Positions 6,627 to 8,693 of a stretch of DNA of 8,693 bases are shown in pieces. The translations under genes were made by a program, and so were the position numbers. The notes under the pieces are model-generated. The model did not search any database, had not been told where the DNA came from, and saw nothing but the letters and a program-made list of their open reading frames with translations. Numbering within the stretch: position 1 is the stretch's first letter; each line of letters opens with the position of its first letter. The stretch comes from an uncultured Bacilli bacterium (lineage in GTDB: Bacteria; Bacillota_I; Bacilli_A; RF39; UBA660), in assembly GCA_949879835.1 (NCBI GenBank), contig CATLBU010000032.1, forward strand, positions 1 through 8,693, given 5' to 3'.

Positions 6627-8681
6627 ATGAAAAAAATAAAAGAATATGATTTTAAAGGGCTAATTCAAAAAATAAAAGCTAAGATAAGAGAGTATTTAAG
6701 AACAAATATTTTATTTATGACATTTGTTTTATCATCTGTAGTTAATGGATGTTTAATTCGATTTTTAACAATAAAAAATTATTTTGATATAAAACCAATC
6801 ATTGCCGATTTGGCAGTTATTTTAATAATTGGTGCTTTTGGCTATTTTTTAAAACCAAAACACCAGTTTAAATACTTTTTATCTATGTCCTGTATTTTTG
6901 TACTCCTATGTGTTGTCAATTCTATGTACTATACAAATTATTTGTCGTTTGCCTCTTTTTCTTTATTAGAGACTTCTCTTCAAGTAGTAGATGTGGGAGA
7001 TGCTGTTGTTCAAAATGTAATGGAAATAAAAGATTTTTGTTATTTATGGCAAATCCTTGCTATGATATTTGTCCATAACAAATTAAAAAGAAAAAAGTAT
7101 TATGAACAAGTATCAAAAGTAGAAGTTGGAAAAGTAAGACTAATCAATACCTTAATAGCGGGAGTTGTTTTAATTATTTTATCATTATCTACTATGAGTT
7201 CCGTAGATATTAGTAGATTGAGCAAACAATGGAATCGAGAATATATTGTTATGCGTTTTGGTATCTACACTTATCAGGTAAACGATTTACTCGCAACAGT
7301 AAAATCGCAATTAAACCCACTATTTGGGTATGATAAAAATGCCAAAAAATTTAGAGAATACTATGAAAATAGAGATACAGAAGCAAAAACCAATGAATAT
7401 ACAGATATATTTAAGGGAAAAAATTTATTATTAATTCATGCAGAAAGTATTCAAAATTTTACCTTAAATACTAGTTTTAATGGACAAGAAGTTGCTCCTA
7501 ATTTAAAGAAACTAGCAAGTGAAGGTTTATATTTTTCGAATTTCTATGCTCAAGAAAGCGTCGGAACGAGTAGTGATAGCGAATTTACGCTAAGTTCTTC
7601 ATTAATGCCTGCATCTAGTGGAACTGTTTTTGTAAGCTACTGGGATCGTGAATATGAGACATTGCAAAGATTGTTAAAGGACCAAGGGTATTATACATTT
7701 AGTATGCATGGAAATAATTGCGCATTCTGGAACCGAGAAAATGCTCATAAAACCTTAGGTTATGATAAATTTTATTGTTATAACCGTGATTTCAAAATTG
7801 ATGAAACGATTGGTCTTGGTCTTTCAGATAAGTCATTCTTTAAACAAGCTAGTGAAAAAATAAAAAAAATTAGTGATGAAAATAAAAATTTTATGGGAAC
7901 GTTAATCATGTTAACGAATCATACACCATTTACAGATATAGAAGAACATAGTGATTATGAAGTAACCAAAAAATATAAAAGACAAAACCCAGAAACTGGA
8001 CAAGAAGAGGAAGTAACTGCTCCATATATGGAGGAAACAAAATTGGGTAGTTATTTTAAATCCGTTCATTATGCCGATGAAGCAATTGGACAATTAATGA
8101 ATGATTTAGATAAAAATGGTGTTTTAGATAATACAGTAGTTTTAATCTATGGAGATCATGACGCGAAACTAAAAAAATCAGAATTTAGACGTTTTTATAA
8201 TTATGACCCACAAACAGATACTATATTAGATAAAGATGATCCAAACTATAAAGAAGTTGATTATTATGAATATGAGTTAAATCGTAAGGTCCCATTAATT
8301 ATTTGGTCTAAAGATGCAAAAAACAAAGCTAAGGAAACAAAAGAGGTAATGGGAATGTATGATATCATGCCAACACTTGCGAATATGTTTGGTTTTAAAA
8401 GTAAATATGCTTTAGGACATGATATCTTTAGTGTAGATGAGAATGTTGTAATTTTCCCTGATGGAAATTGGTTAACTAATAAAATGTATTATAATCAAAG
8501 TAAAGAAGAGGGAAAATTACTAAATCCAGATGATACTGTTAGTGTGGACTATATCCAAAAATATACGAAATTGGCAGATGAGGCAGTATCCATTTCTGAT
8601 TCAATCATTGTGTATGATTTAATAAAAAAGGAAAATGAAAAAGATAATATTACAAGTGAGGTACAAAATGGTAAAAAATAA
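6627..8681 (+). CDS. LTA synthase family membrane phosphotransferase
   Basis: A 684-aa member of the LtaS-type family in the alkaline phosphatase/sulfatase superfamily. Such enzymes transfer glycerol phosphate from phosphatidylglycerol to a growing teichoic-acid-type polymer on the outer membrane face. About five hydrophobic helices lie near 28-50, 56-76, 81-102, 136-152 and 171-191, followed by a linker and an extracellular catalytic domain (about 262-600). Metal ligands and substrate residues are visible: Glu273 in IHAESIQNF, Asp510 and His511 in YGDHDA, His361 in SMHGNN, Trp368 and Arg370 in FWNRE, and His432 in TNHTPF. At the nucleophile the motif is GTSSDSEF (313-320). Aligned on SDSEF, Ser315 takes the place of the catalytic Thr of S. 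aureus LtaS (GKTSDSEF), with Thr314 next to it. A charged tail (about 640-684) follows the enzyme domain. Start: GAGGTGA, four bases, ATG. It has its own promoter. It could polymerise a different phosphoglycerol glycan; the family is sure, the exact product is not. Confidence 0.88.
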   Translation: MKKIKEYDFKGLIQKIKAKIREYLRTNILFMTFVLSSVVNGCLIRFLTIKNYFDIKPIIADLAVILIIGAFGYFLKPKHQFKYFLSMSCIFVLLCVVNSMYYTNYLSFASFSLLETSLQVVDVGDAVVQNVMEIKDFCYLWQILAMIFVHNKLKRKKYYEQVSKVEVGKVRLINTLIAGVVLIILSLSTMSSVDISRLSKQWNREYIVMRFGIYTYQVNDLLATVKSQLNPLFGYDKNAKKFREYYENRDTEAKTNEYTDIFKGKNLLLIHAESIQNFTLNTSFNGQEVAPNLKKLASEGLYFSNFYAQESVGTSSDSEFTLSSSLMPASSGTVFVSYWDREYETLQRLLKDQGYYTFSMHGNNCAFWNRENAHKTLGYDKFYCYNRDFKIDETIGLGLSDKSFFKQASEKIKKISDENKNFMGTLIMLTNHTPFTDIEEHSDYEVTKKYKRQNPETGQEEEVTAPYMEETKLGSYFKSVHYADEAIGQLMNDLDKNGVLDNTVVLIYGDHDAKLKKSEFRRFYNYDPQTDTILDKDDPNYKEVDYYEYELNRKVPLIIWSKDAKNKAKETKEVMGMYDIMPTLANMFGFKSKYALGHDIFSVDENVVIFPDGNWLTNKMYYNQSKEEGKLLNPDDTVSVDYIQKYTKLADEAVSISDSIIVYDLIKKENEKDNITSEVQNGKK

Positions 8682-8693
8682 GAAGAAAAGAAA
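8668..8693 (+). CDS. Start of a next gene, cut by the window edge
   Basis: An ATG at 8668, in a different frame from the preceding gene, is preceded by GAGGT (8658-8662) at reasonable spacing. It opens a frame reading MVKNKKKR up to the window end. It would overlap the LTA-synthase-type gene by 14 bases, which would imply translational coupling. A lysine-rich start fits a membrane or secreted protein, but eight codons allow no family call. Confidence 0.5.

Noticed and set aside
7911..8093. Reverse-strand open frame inside the LTA-synthase-type gene
   Set aside because: Antisense to the conserved catalytic domain. Its Phe/Ile-rich product simply reflects Lys/Glu/Asn codons on the other strand.
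1..8693. Mycoplasma-type code (TGA read as Trp), suggested by AT richness
   Set aside because: Tryptophans, including those at conserved family positions, are encoded by TGG, and no reading frame needs TGA to be sense. No gene here ends in TGA either, but six stops are too few to mean anything.
1..8693. tRNA, rRNA, CRISPR array, insertion sequence or phage element
   Set aside because: I saw no regularly spaced repeats, terminal inverted repeats with transposase, integrase-like protein or structured RNA, and the gaps between genes are too short for most of these.

Overview
The window is AT-rich, densely coding DNA, and every supported gene lies on the + strand. Stops are TAA or TAG, and tryptophan is written TGG throughout, so the standard bacterial code applies and mycoplasma code 4 does not. 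A lipoteichoic-acid-synthase-type enzyme, a sortase-type wall anchor, strong GGTGA Shine-Dalgarno sequences and a Cse60-like small protein point to a low-GC Bacillota. An uncultured gut Bacilli or Erysipelotrichia-like lineage is my guess; the sequence does not fix it further.

Layout. (1) Positions 1-713: the 3' part of a secreted surface protein with a signal peptide and an NPNTG-type sorting tail. (2) 714-846: a weak hairpin, then a sigma-A-like promoter. (3) 847-2388: a Wzx-type polysaccharide flippase. (4) 2389-2736: not empty; it holds a 55-codon gene for a Cse60-like protein, a good terminator that overlaps its stop codon, an inverted repeat and a promoter with an extended -10. (5) 2737-6563: a probable two-gene operon with an 11-base gap, made of a short (470 aa) pyruvate kinase and an 800-aa GH31-fold protein. 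(6) 6564-6626: a strong promoter. (7) 6627-8681: an LTA-synthase-family membrane phosphotransferase. (8) 8668-8693: the likely start of another gene, overlapping the previous stop.

Most of the genes concern the cell envelope: surface protein, glycan flipping and teichoic-acid-type polymerisation. The pyruvate kinase/GH31 pair sits among them and is the most unusual part. The GH31 protein keeps the fold-defining motifs but appears to have lost the catalytic acid/base (Lys394 in the SGD position) and several active-site acids, so it looks like a pseudoenzyme. The adjacent pyruvate kinase keeps its catalytic Lys, Glu, Asp and Thr but has a remodelled monovalent-cation site (Ala36, Leu67, Asn71, Thr73, Val74). 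All five complete genes share one initiation layout, GTGA-N4-ATG. Family comparisons rest on remembered family sequences, not on a search.
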